From STC-54 sp964504665 (GTDB lineage: Bacteria; Patescibacteriota; Microgenomatia; Daviesbacterales; UBA10151), in NCBI GenBank assembly GCA_964504665.1, contig CAZDEH010000012.1, positions 1-24,789 on the forward strand: DNA of 24,789 nucleotides, given 5' to 3'. The notes under the pieces are model-generated. The model had not been told where the DNA came from, searched no databases, and worked only from the letters and a program-made list of their open reading frames with translations. This document shows, piece after piece, positions 5,443 to 12,362 of this stretch (positions are counted from its first letter, which is position 1; each line of letters opens with the position of its first letter). The position numbers were made by a program, and so were the translations under genes.

Positions 5443-7203
5443 ATGAAATATTCAAAACTTTTTGGAAAAACACAAAAAAATATCCCATCTCAAACAAAAC
5501 TTATTTCGCATAAACTACTTCATCAAGCTGGTTTTATTAGGGAACTTGCAGCTGGTCGTTATGAGCTACTTCCACTGGGTGCAAAAGTATATCAAAAGGT
5601 GATAGAGATAATTGATAAGGAGATGCAATCCATTGGTTCTGAGAGAGTCTACACACCAACACTTCACCCTAAAGAAATTTGGCAAAAGACAGGTAGGGAT
5701 GAAGTTTGGGGAAAAGATCTTTTATTTGTGAAAGATGAAAGGACAAAGCAGGAGTTTGCCTTGGCAGCAACAGGGGAAGGACTTTTTACAGAGATGGTAA
5801 AGGGTTTTAGCCCATCATATAGAGATTTACCTATTATTTTGCACCAATTCAGTCAAAAATTTAGGAATGAAAAACGCCCACGGGGAGGATTGGTTCGGTT
5901 AAGAGAATTTTTAATGAAAGACGCATATTCATTTGATGCTGATGTAGAAAGTTTTAAAAAAACTTATAAATCATTTTATGATTCTTATATTAGAATTGCT
6001 GAAAGTCTATCTTTAAAAGCGATTCCTGTTGAAGCTGATAACGGTGCTTTAGGTGGTAATTATTCACATGAATTTATGGTAGAAGTGGATTTTGGTGAAG
6101 ATACAATTGTAAAGTGTGATCAGTGTGACTACTGCGCAAACACCGAAAGAGCAGAGTTTATTAAAGAATCTAAAAGCTTCGATGAAGAAGAAAAACCTTA
6201 TGAGGTCGTCAGTTTGCCTTACAATGTAGCAACTATTAAAGAATTGGTCGCGCACTATCAGTTACCAGCAGATCGGTTTATCAAAAACGTCGTGTATAAG
6301 AGCGCTACAGGTAAAATTATCATTGCCACCCTTACGGGTAACCTGGAAGTAAACGAAGTTAAACTAAAAAACTTATTAAAAACTGATGGTGATTTTGAAG
6401 CAGCAACAGATGAAGATTTAGCAAGTTTCGGTAGTAAATCTGGTTTTGTACATTCATGGGGTTATGATGATCCCAGAATTATATACGTTGCTGATGAAAT
6501 TCTTCTCAATTCTAAAAACTTATACGGTGGTTTTAAAACCGATACCACAGATCCTATTAATGTAAATTATGGCCGTGATTTTAAAGCTGATTTGGTTGGA
6601 GACATAACTGGCGCTTATGATGGGGCAAAGTGTGTACGTTGTGGGACTGGCAAACTCCATTTAAGTAGGGCGATTGAGTTTGGTCACGTTTTTTCTTATG
6701 AAGATTTTTATTCAAAAGCTCATAAAGCTTTTTATCGTGATAAGGATGGAAAAGAAAAATTACTTTTAATGGGTGCATATGGAATTGGAATTGAGCGAGC
6801 AATTGCTGTGATTGTTGAAACTCATCATGACGAGAAGGGGATTATTTGGCCGGAGAGTGTTGCCCCTTTTCAAGTTCATCTGATTGGTCTGGATTTGGAA
6901 GACGAAAAAATCAGTCAAGAAGCAGAAAAAATTTATAAACAATTAAGTAATGAAGTATTATTCTCGAACGAAGTGAGAGATAAAGAAGGAAGCGCCATCC
7001 GCTTTAGCGGAGGCGACCCTATCTTATTTGATGATAGAACTGGGATTTCTGCAGGAGAAAAATTTGCCGATGCTGATTTAATTGGTATTCCTTACAGAGT
7101 GGTTATTTCTAAGCGAACTGGGGATAAACTGGAAGTTAAAAAAAGAAATGAAAAAACTACAGAATTTATGAGTTTAGAAGAATTTCTAAAAAATATTAAA
7201 TAG
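5443..7203 (+). CDS. proS: Prolyl-tRNA synthetase (bacterial type, with editing domain)
   Basis: Charges tRNA-Pro with proline; class II synthetase of 586 residues. The N-terminal core starts SHKLLHQAGFIRELAAGRYELLPLG, and motif 2 spans FRNEKRPRGGLVRLREFLMKDAYSF. The inserted YbaK-like editing domain, which clears mischarged Ala-tRNA, occupies about residues 222-400 (for example FIKNVVYKSATGKIIIATLTG). Motif 3 is MGAYGIGIERAIAVIVE, then HHDEKGIIWPESVAPFQVHLIGL opens the anticodon-binding domain. That domain carries an odd 22-residue insertion (507-528) between NEVL and FDDRTGISAGEKFADADLIGIP, encoded by a GC-richer palindromic stretch. Removing it restores the family-like NEVLFDDRTG. The domain after the insertion is intact, so the enzyme is probably functional. 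It is the expected downstream neighbour of rseP. Confidence 0.96.
   Translation: MKYSKLFGKTQKNIPSQTKLISHKLLHQAGFIRELAAGRYELLPLGAKVYQKVIEIIDKEMQSIGSERVYTPTLHPKEIWQKTGRDEVWGKDLLFVKDERTKQEFALAATGEGLFTEMVKGFSPSYRDLPIILHQFSQKFRNEKRPRGGLVRLREFLMKDAYSFDADVESFKKTYKSFYDSYIRIAESLSLKAIPVEADNGALGGNYSHEFMVEVDFGEDTIVKCDQCDYCANTERAEFIKESKSFDEEEKPYEVVSLPYNVATIKELVAHYQLPADRFIKNVVYKSATGKIIIATLTGNLEVNEVKLKNLLKTDGDFEAATDEDLASFGSKSGFVHSWGYDDPRIIYVADEILLNSKNLYGGFKTDTTDPINVNYGRDFKADLVGDITGAYDGAKCVRCGTGKLHLSRAIEFGHVFSYEDFYSKAHKAFYRDKDGKEKLLLMGAYGIGIERAIAVIVETHHDEKGIIWPESVAPFQVHLIGLDLEDEKISQEAEKIYKQLSNEVLFSNEVRDKEGSAIRFSGGDPILFDDRTGISAGEKFADADLIGIPYRVVISKRTGDKLEVKKRNEKTTEFMSLEEFLKNIK
6963..7028 (+). repeat. 66-bp palindromic element inserted in frame in proS
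   Basis: Bounded by TTATT at 6958-6962 and again at 7024-7028, like a 5-bp target duplication. Inside are TCTC...GAGA around 6962-6980 and a strong hairpin CGCC-AT-CCGC-TTTA-GCGG-A-GGCG at about 6994-7016, with outer AGATA/TATCT arms. It adds exactly 22 codons without a stop. It is richer in GC than the surrounding gene. It resembles in principle the Rickettsia palindromic elements that insert in frame into protein genes, but no sequence kinship is claimed. Confidence 0.65.
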
Positions 7204-7226
7204 TTTTTTAAAATTTTTCTAATCAT

Positions 7227-7244
7227 TTACCCCAATTACCCCAA
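7227..7244 (+). repeat. Tandem 9-bp repeat TTACCCCAA x2
   Basis: Two perfect adjacent copies (7227-7235 and 7236-7244) in the 125-nt gap after proS. No hairpin or T-run makes this a terminator. Function unknown. Confidence 0.6.
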
Positions 7245-7263
7245 TAGTTGTTATCGATGAGTA

Positions 7264-7299
7264 GGTTACAACATTTAGCTATAGCGTAATCTTGTAACT
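7264..7299 (+). repeat. Palindromic repeat, copy A (GGTTACAA...TTGTAACT)
   Basis: GGTTACAA at 7264-7271 pairs with TTGTAACT at 7292-7299 (seven of eight Watson-Crick, one G-U). Its right arm TATAGCGTAATCTTGTAACT is closely similar to the right arm of the element at 7891-7957. The two elements bracket the broken gene at 7329-7880. Confidence 0.6.
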
Positions 7300-7328
7300 A
7301 GATAAAATGTTTGTTATCTTAGAATAAG

Positions 7329-7880
7329 ATGAGTGAGGGAAAGATTACTACAAAAGATGTATTAAAAGTTATGGCAGTAACCAGTGTGGTTATTGCTTCT
7401 GTGGCTGTGACTAATTTACCTATGGCTCTAGGGGCTGTATATAAGCAATAGAAGAATATCAATAAAAAAGATCTAGGAAGAATTATTAAGCGTTTACAAA
7501 AACAGGAAATGCTTGAAATTCATGAAGACGGTAGTAAAGTTAGATTTATTGTTACCGAAAAAGGAAAAAGAAGGTTGTTGGAATATGATTTCGAAAACCT
7601 TGAGTTAAAAGCTAACGAAAGAGACGGTAAATGGAGATTAATTATTTTTGATATACCAGAAGATAAAAAGAAAAACAGGGATGCTTTTAGTAAAAAACTG
7701 AAAGAATTGGGATGCATTAGATTACAAGATAGTGTTTATGCCAGTGCCTTTCCCTGTAAAAATGAAATTGATTTTCTGTGTCATTTCTTGGGGATTTCTG
7801 ACTATGTTACTTTAGCAAATTTAAATAAAATTGAAAGAGGAGAAGAGCTAATTTTTAAAAAGTTTGTGCAGGATGATTAA
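7329..7880 (+). pseudogene. PaaX/Cas2-like protein gene interrupted by an in-frame TAG
   Basis: Read from the ATG at 7329, the frame gives MSEGKITTKDVLKVMAV..., a hydrophobic stretch (VVIASVAVTNLPMALGAVY), a TAG at 7449-7451, and then continues in the same frame to 7880. The downstream part has a winged-helix-like segment (KKDLGRIIKRLQKQEMLEI, FIVTEKGKRRLLEYD) and the Cas2/PaaX C-terminal-type ferredoxin fold (GKWRLIIFDIPEDKKKNRDAF, KELGCIRLQDSVYASAFPC). This architecture is familiar from CPR genomes as a PaaX-like or Cas2-family protein. TAG ends several other genes here, so it is a real stop. The longest ORF after it starts at ATG 7509, without a convincing ribosome-binding site, and lacks part of the DNA-binding region. 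It is most simply a recent pseudogene or a sequencing error. No cas genes or CRISPR array lie in the window. Confidence 0.75.
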
Positions 7881-7890
7881 TTTAATAGTT

Positions 7891-7957
7891 GGTTACAATA
7901 ATCAGCATTAGATAACGAAGTTATCGCAAGCTTTGCTTATAGCATAACTTTGTAACC
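7891..7957 (+). repeat. Palindromic repeat, copy B (GGTTACAA...TTGTAACC)
   Basis: Perfect 8-bp terminal inverted repeats (7891-7898 and 7950-7957) enclose two mutually exclusive inner stems: GATAAC-GAA-GTTATC (7911-7925), and AAGTTAT (7918-7924) with ATAACTT (7944-7950). Related to copy A at 7264-7299. The element starts 11 nt after the broken PaaX/Cas2-like gene. It has no open reading frame, so it would be a non-autonomous element if mobile. Confidence 0.7.
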
Positions 7958-8052
7958 GATAACTAGATTTATACATTAAAAGTTTTAAAAGAAAATCCTG
8001 GTAAGTATTACTTATGAGTTTTTAATTTGACGGATTATGATAAAATGAAGAT

Positions 8053-8373
8053 ATGAGTAAAGATTATCATGTAGATGGATACTACCTTCGAGGTTTCCTA
8101 AATCAAGAAAAAAAAGAATTATTTGAAGCGAGAGAGCGAGCAAGATTTGCCGAAAACGCTCCTCCACTCGAGGATCTTGTCGATATTGGTGGTCTCTCGA
8201 ATAGATTTTATCAACAGCTTAGGCGTGCTGGCGTTAAAACAATAACAGGTGTGGAAGAGTTGTTTCAACCCGGAAGAGATTTACCTCCAGGAATTGCAAA
8301 AATAGGATCACAAAGAATTAATACTAGTTTGGCAGCTTTTAAGGTAAGAAGTCATAATACCCCCACAGTTTAA
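8053..8373 (+). CDS. Stand-alone RpoA C-terminal-domain-like helix-hairpin-helix protein
   Basis: 106 residues. Residues 40-100 read as a tandem helix-hairpin-helix module: LVDIGGLSNRFYQQLRRAGVKTITGVEELF, then LPPGIAKIGSQRINTSLAAF. This resembles the alpha-CTD of RNA polymerase, where IEEL.LS.R..N.LKRAGI.TV.ELL is followed by GI/KNFG.KS..EI. In the polymerase this fold binds UP-element DNA and activators. Here it is not attached to an alpha N-terminal domain, so it could be a DNA-binding regulator or a polymerase accessory factor; that is inference from fold similarity. The first 40 residues are charged and helical (NQEKKELFEARERARF). A -10-like TAAAAT at 8041-8046 lies 6 nt before the ATG. 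Confidence 0.6.
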   Translation: MSKDYHVDGYYLRGFLNQEKKELFEARERARFAENAPPLEDLVDIGGLSNRFYQQLRRAGVKTITGVEELFQPGRDLPPGIAKIGSQRINTSLAAFKVRSHNTPTV

Positions 8374-8403
8374 ATATTTATTTTAAATTATTTAACATCC
8401 TCA

Positions 8404-8432
8404 TTGATTTTAGAGCCTGTTTTGTGTTAAAT
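8404..8432 (+). promoter_or_regulatory. Promoter for tig
   Basis: TTGATT (8404-8409), a 17-nt spacer and TTAAAT (8427-8432). The tig ATG at 8443 lies 10 nt after the -10, leaving a leader of only a few bases. Confidence 0.55.
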
Positions 8433-8442
8433 TACACAACAT

Positions 8443-9534
8443 ATGGTTACCAAAACTATCACAAAACAGCCAAAATCTTTAGTGGAAATTGCTGTGACTG
8501 TTCCCTGGACAGATTTAGAACCGAAATGGAATGAAGCACTGCAACGCCTAGTAGCAGAGCTGGAATTACCTGGATTTAGAAAAGGTCAGGTACCTTTGCC
8601 TATGGCTGAACAAAATTTGGGTGCAAAATTAAATGATGAATTTTTTAAAATTGTCATGCCTCAGACTCTGATAGAAGCTTTACAGGGAACTAATATAGTT
8701 CCAATTGATTATCCAAAATATCAATTAGTTTCTTTTGCTAAAGGTCAACCACTTTCTTTTAAAGCTGTAGTTACTGAAAAACCACAAGTCAGCGTGGGTG
8801 ATTATAAAAATATTAAAGTTGCCAAACCAGCCGTCAAACCGGTCACTGAAGACGATGTGAACAAAATGATTATTAATATGTTTAGTAGGTGGAAAACTAA
8901 ACAGTCCTCAGGGACCAATCAACCACAGCAAAATACACCAACTAATGGAGCTGTAGCAGGTTCAATGAATTTTAACCAAACCACCCCTGCTGTAACTTCC
9001 ACTGAGCCAGATGATAATTTTGCTAAAGCAGTTGGCGCTTTGAGTTTAAACGACTTAAAATCGAAACTAAAAGCAGATTTAGAGCAGGAAGCAAAATATA
9101 ATAATGAACTGGACTTTGAGGAACTTATTTTACAACAAGTGGAAAGTATAACTACCGTAGAAATTCCGGAAATATTAGTTAGTGATGAACTTAACAGAAT
9201 GTTAGTTTCTCTGCAAAGAAGGGTGGCAGATATGGGACTTTTGTTAGAGGATTACCTTAAAGGACAGAATAAAACAGTTGAAAGCTTAAAAACTGAATGG
9301 AGGGTTCAGGCAGAGAAAAATGTCAAAATGGAGCTTGGGCTGTCTGAGGTAGCTAGAATGGAAAATGTTGTAGTTGAAGACTCCGAAGTTCAAGCTGAGG
9401 TGGATAAAATTCAAGACAACCGCCTTAAAACTCAATTCGAAGCGGAAGAACCAAGGCTTCATTTGAAGCACAGTTTAAGACAAATTAAAACCTTAGATAA
9501 GTTAAAAACTCTGGTTTCAAATTTATCCACCTAG
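8443..9534 (+). CDS. tig: Trigger factor lacking the PPIase domain
   Basis: Ribosome-bound chaperone that meets nascent chains at the exit tunnel. The ribosome-binding signature GFRKGQVP is at residues 44-51 of a typical N-terminal domain (to about residue 115), followed by the usual linker helices (VTEDDVNKMIINMFSRW). Where other trigger factors carry an FKBP-type peptidyl-prolyl isomerase domain, this one has a 40-residue linker rich in Gln, Asn, Thr and Pro. The C-terminal chaperone arms then resume (DDNFAKAVGALSLNDLKSKLKADLEQEA and VEIPEILVSDELNRML). Total length is 363 against 432 in E. coli. The PPIase domain is known to be dispensable for chaperone function in E. coli, so activity is likely. 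In many genomes tig precedes clpP/clpX; here it precedes rpsU. Confidence 0.9.
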   Translation: MVTKTITKQPKSLVEIAVTVPWTDLEPKWNEALQRLVAELELPGFRKGQVPLPMAEQNLGAKLNDEFFKIVMPQTLIEALQGTNIVPIDYPKYQLVSFAKGQPLSFKAVVTEKPQVSVGDYKNIKVAKPAVKPVTEDDVNKMIINMFSRWKTKQSSGTNQPQQNTPTNGAVAGSMNFNQTTPAVTSTEPDDNFAKAVGALSLNDLKSKLKADLEQEAKYNNELDFEELILQQVESITTVEIPEILVSDELNRMLVSLQRRVADMGLLLEDYLKGQNKTVESLKTEWRVQAEKNVKMELGLSEVARMENVVVEDSEVQAEVDKIQDNRLKTQFEAEEPRLHLKHSLRQIKTLDKLKTLVSNLST

Positions 9535-9578
9535 TTAAAAGTACAGATAAGTTGTACAATAATCCCGACATAGTTAAA

Positions 9579-9587
9579 AAGGAGGTG
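9579..9587 (+). promoter_or_regulatory. Extended Shine-Dalgarno of rpsU
   Basis: AAGGAGGTG matches the anti-Shine-Dalgarno end of 16S rRNA without a gap and is preceded by more A residues. It lies 11 nt before the ATG at 9599. No other start in the window has a match of this length. A TTG at 9591 is closer but out of frame and soon meets a stop. Confidence 0.8.
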
Positions 9588-9598
9588 TCATTGACAAA

Positions 9599-9796
9599 AT
9601 GTCAATAATTGTCAGAAAAGGACCGAAAGATACAACCGATGCTGTAATTCGTAAATTTCAAAAAAAAGTTGCTTTAGAAAATGTAATACAAGAATACCGT
9701 GACCGTGAATACCACAAAAGCGAATCTGAAAAAAGACAAGTAAGACGGGCGGAACGTCTTCGGAAAATCATGAGGGCTAAAAGTTTTAACAACTAA
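9599..9796 (+). CDS. rpsU: 30S ribosomal protein S21
   Basis: Small-subunit protein S21, 65 residues, close to the family's usual 58-71. It sits by the 16S 3' end and affects mRNA binding. Recognised by the IIVRKGPKDTTDAVIRKFQKKV opening, YRDREYHKSESEKR in the middle and the Arg-rich tail RRAERLRKIMRAK. Its leader holds the strongest Shine-Dalgarno here, which would suit feedback by S21 on its own translation, as reported in Bacteroidota; that is inference for this organism. Its stop overlaps the yqeY ATG by one base (TAATG), a common rpsU-yqeY arrangement. Confidence 0.95.
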   Translation: MSIIVRKGPKDTTDAVIRKFQKKVALENVIQEYRDREYHKSESEKRQVRRAERLRKIMRAKSFNN

Positions 9797-10248
9797 TGTT
9801 AATTGATACTATCCAAACAGATTTAAAAAATGCTCAACTGGATAAAAATGAACTTAAGGTTAGTACCCTGAGACTTCTTTTGTCTGAAATTAAATATGCT
9901 GAGATTAAAAAAAATGAGGAGGATCAGACACTGTCAGATGATGAAACAATTATAGTTGTACAAAAGGAGGTTAAAAAAAGAAAAGAAGCTGCTGATGGTT
10001 TTAGACAAGGAGGAAGAGAAGAAACGGCTCAAAAAGAAGAAGCTGAAGCAGAAATTTTGGCGAAATATTTACCCAAACAACTTACAGATGAGGAGCTAAA
10101 TAGTATCATTGATGAAGCAATTATTAAAACAGGGGCGTTAGGCAGGAGCGATATGGGTAGGGTAATTGGTTTTGTAATGGGACAAGTTAGAGGATCTGTT
10201 GATGGTGCCAGAGTCAGTAATTTACTTCAGAAAAAATGGTCAACGTAA
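9796..10248 (+). CDS. yqeY: GatB/YqeY domain protein
   Basis: YqeY family, 150 residues (family about 148). Seen in sequence: LKNAQLDKNELKVSTLRLLLSEIKYAEIKK, KEVKKRKEAADGFRQGGREETAQKEEAEAEILAKYLPKQL and a C-terminal MGRVIGFVMGQVRGSVDGARVSNLL. The fold resembles the tail of GatB, the amidotransferase subunit that binds misacylated tRNA, so a tRNA-related role is often proposed but not proven for stand-alone YqeY. Translationally coupled to rpsU (1-base overlap) and overlapping ybeY by 13 nt, so the three form one unit. Confidence 0.93.
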   Translation: MLIDTIQTDLKNAQLDKNELKVSTLRLLLSEIKYAEIKKNEEDQTLSDDETIIVVQKEVKKRKEAADGFRQGGREETAQKEEAEAEILAKYLPKQLTDEELNSIIDEAIIKTGALGRSDMGRVIGFVMGQVRGSVDGARVSNLLQKKWST

Positions 10249-10625
10249 TTATAACTTCCAATCCAAGATATAAAATAAACCGTGACTGCATCCAAACTTC
10301 AATTACCACTGTTTTCTCAGCACATAAAGTGACAGGTAACGTTGAAATCGAAGTAACCATAGTTGGAGACCGGAAAATGCAGACCTTAAATAAAAAATAT
10401 CGAAAAATAGACGGGACTACAGACGTATTATCTTTTTGTTTAACAGAAGGGAATGAGATGGGTTTTATTACGATACCGGATGGCATATTGCGCTTAGGAT
10501 TAATTGTAATTTCTTATCCCCAGGTAATTATCAATGCCTCTGCGGATAAAAAGTCAGTTGAAGATGAAATTAATTTTTTGGTTGAACACGGGATAACACA
10601 CCTATTGGGAATCCATCATGATTAG
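10236..10625 (+). CDS. ybeY: Endoribonuclease YbeY (16S rRNA maturation)
   Basis: Zinc-dependent RNase for 16S 3'-end maturation and ribosome quality control. 129 residues. The hallmarks are LNKKYRKIDGTTDVLSF and the metal site HGITHLLGIHHD, with His spaced at +4 and +10 as in HGxLHLxGYDH. The protein ends one residue after the last ligand, so it lacks the tail found in longer homologues. The segment before the site (GLIVISYPQV) has Leu where many homologues have an acidic residue (GDIVIS). The start inside yqeY indicates coupling. rpsU, yqeY and ybeY together all bear on the small subunit. Confidence 0.9.
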   Translation: MVNVIITSNPRYKINRDCIQTSITTVFSAHKVTGNVEIEVTIVGDRKMQTLNKKYRKIDGTTDVLSFCLTEGNEMGFITIPDGILRLGLIVISYPQVIINASADKKSVEDEINFLVEHGITHLLGIHHD

Positions 10626-10662
10626 TCATTAGTCATTAGACTCTGGATTTCCCATCTTTTAT

Positions 10663-10693
10663 CTGATAGCTGAAAGCTGTAGACTGATAGCTG
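10663..10693 (+). repeat. Direct repeat CTGATAGCTG x2 between ybeY and dnaX
   Basis: Perfect 10-bp copies at 10663-10672 and 10684-10693 are separated by AAAGCTGTAGA, which holds a third partial AGCTG. Upstream, TTAGTCA also repeats (10622 and 10629). It looks like replication-slippage microrepeat. dnaX starts 5 nt later, and no clear promoter is visible. Confidence 0.65.
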
Positions 10694-10697
10694 CAAT

Positions 10698-12320
10698 ATG
10701 GTTTTATATCGGAAATACAGGTCACAAACGCTTGGTGAATTAGTTGGTCAGAAACTGGCTAAAGATACGTTAAAATCTGCCTTCAGTGCAGGAAGGTTAT
10801 CTCATGCTTATCTTTTTTGCGGACCACGAGGAACTGGTAAAACCTCAACTGCCAGAATTTTGGCAAAAATGGTTAACTGCGAGGCGATTACTGTGGAAGA
10901 CACCCAAATTCCTTGTAATAAATGTGCTGCCTGTATTTCCATTACTGATGGCTCCAATATGGATGTGATAGAAATGGATGGCGCATCTAACCGTGGGATA
11001 GAGGATATCAGAAACTTAAAAGACACCATTAAACTTGCTCCAACCTCTGCCCACAAAAAAGTTTATATTATTGACGAGGTGCATATGTTATCAGGAGATG
11101 CTTTTAATGCCCTTCTTAAAACCTTAGAAGAACCACCCAGTCATGTTTTATTTATTTTAGCAACAACAGAAGTCCAAAAAATCCCGGTCACAATTTTATC
11201 CCGAGTTACCAGGATTGATTTTAAACCAGCCACCACTCTCGAATCAGTAGAACTCATTAAAAAAGCGGCAGAGATGGAGAAAATAGAGATTGAAGATGAA
11301 GCAGCTTTGATGTTAGCCAAAAAGGCAAACGGTAGTTTCCGCGATGCCATTAAATTTTTAGACCAACTTTCTTCTTATGGCAGAATTGATAAAAAAATTG
11401 TAATGGAAGGATTCGGAACCGTTGAAATGAACCAAACCATTGATTTACTGCAAAGCTTGTCACAAAAAAATCCTTCAGAAATTCTAGACAAATTAAATAA
11501 ACAAGTTGCTCTGGGCGTAAATATTAAGGAATTGACCTTATTACTTTTGGATTCGTTAAGACAGATTCTATATATTAAAAACGGACTAGGAGAGAAACTT
11601 GTGAGCCAAGAACTTAGTGCTGAAAAATATCAGGAATTAGTCAAGTTAGCTGATAAATTTGAAACAGAGGGAGTTGTTGATATTATCAGCAATATCCAAA
11701 ATTCCCTGGAACAGAGCCGGTTTATCTCTATTCCAGTTTTACCCCTCGAGATGGCTTTACTGGAAAGTTGCAAAGTTCGTCAGCAATCTGGAGTAGATGA
11801 TCCGCCCAAGGTTGAAGTTACAGAAGCAAAGCCTCACACTAAACCTGAAGTCTCCCAAGTCCCAGAGAAAATGGTTGAAGTAGAACCACTAAAAGCCTCA
11901 GATCTTATTGATAACTCAAATTTATCTGAAAGTTCAAGTAGGTCTGATGTTTTATCGTCAATAGACTCCCCTGATATGCAAAAGATTATTGACAGATGGG
12001 CCTATATTTTAGAAACAGTTAGGGCATATAATTATTCTTTGGAAGCATTGCTTAGGTCATCTAAGATACTGGAATGCGGAGAAAATAGTGTAGTTATCGA
12101 AGTTCCTTACTCTTTTCACCAACGGATTTTAGAATCAGCCAAATCACGGGATTTGCTTCAATCAATATTCTCCGATATTTTAGGTAGACAAATTAAAATA
12201 GCTACTGCTTTAGGTAAACGTTTGGTTCATTCGGAAGAATTATCTAATGTTGAGGTAGCGGAGGATGATGAAATTGTGCGGATTGCCTCAGAAATCTTTA
12301 ACTCAGAAACTGTGAATTAA
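10698..12320 (+). CDS. dnaX: DNA polymerase III clamp-loader subunit (tau/gamma)
   Basis: ATPase of the clamp loader that places the beta clamp on primed DNA. 540 residues. Walker A GPRGTGKTS at 42-50. Four Cys of the inserted zinc module at 61, 73, 76 and 79. Walker B VYIIDEVHM around 122-130. Sensor region LFILATTEVQKIPVTILSR at 151-169, where the usual SRC arginine-finger motif reads SRV. The AAA+ lid and the collar domain III follow (to about residue 360), then an acidic linker and a 110-residue C-terminal region (SPDMQKIIDRWAYILETVRAYN...). No convincing programmed frameshift site for a gamma form was found. dnaX usually stands next to ybaB-recR; here those lie about 3.8 kb downstream, beyond glyA and folD. 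Confidence 0.95.
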   Translation: MVLYRKYRSQTLGELVGQKLAKDTLKSAFSAGRLSHAYLFCGPRGTGKTSTARILAKMVNCEAITVEDTQIPCNKCAACISITDGSNMDVIEMDGASNRGIEDIRNLKDTIKLAPTSAHKKVYIIDEVHMLSGDAFNALLKTLEEPPSHVLFILATTEVQKIPVTILSRVTRIDFKPATTLESVELIKKAAEMEKIEIEDEAALMLAKKANGSFRDAIKFLDQLSSYGRIDKKIVMEGFGTVEMNQTIDLLQSLSQKNPSEILDKLNKQVALGVNIKELTLLLLDSLRQILYIKNGLGEKLVSQELSAEKYQELVKLADKFETEGVVDIISNIQNSLEQSRFISIPVLPLEMALLESCKVRQQSGVDDPPKVEVTEAKPHTKPEVSQVPEKMVEVEPLKASDLIDNSNLSESSSRSDVLSSIDSPDMQKIIDRWAYILETVRAYNYSLEALLRSSKILECGENSVVIEVPYSFHQRILESAKSRDLLQSIFSDILGRQIKIATALGKRLVHSEELSNVEVAEDDEIVRIASEIFNSETVN

Positions 12321-12324
12321 CATC

Positions 12325-12354
12325 TTGACTCTGCTGTATTAATTCAAGTAATCT
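12325..12354 (+). promoter_or_regulatory. Promoter for glyA
   Basis: TTGACT (12325-12330), an 18-nt spacer and TAATCT (12349-12354), in the 42-nt gap after dnaX. The ATG at 12363 starts 8 nt after the -10. Confidence 0.5.
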
Positions 12355-12362
12355 ACCTGCAG

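Noticed and set aside
7329..7880. CRISPR system suggested by the Cas2-like protein
   Set aside because: No repeat-spacer array and no cas1 or effector gene in the window; the palindromes nearby are only two copies without spacers.
9532..9560. Promoter TAGTTA-17-TACAAT for rpsU
   Set aside because: The -35 is poor and the only support is a 6-base -10 match; rpsU may be transcribed with tig.
11391..11470. A7 tracts in dnaX (11391-11397, 11464-11470) as a programmed frameshift for a gamma form
   Set aside because: They lie within the early collar-domain coding region (about codons 232-258), giving a product too short for gamma, and no flanking stimulatory stem or Shine-Dalgarno was seen.
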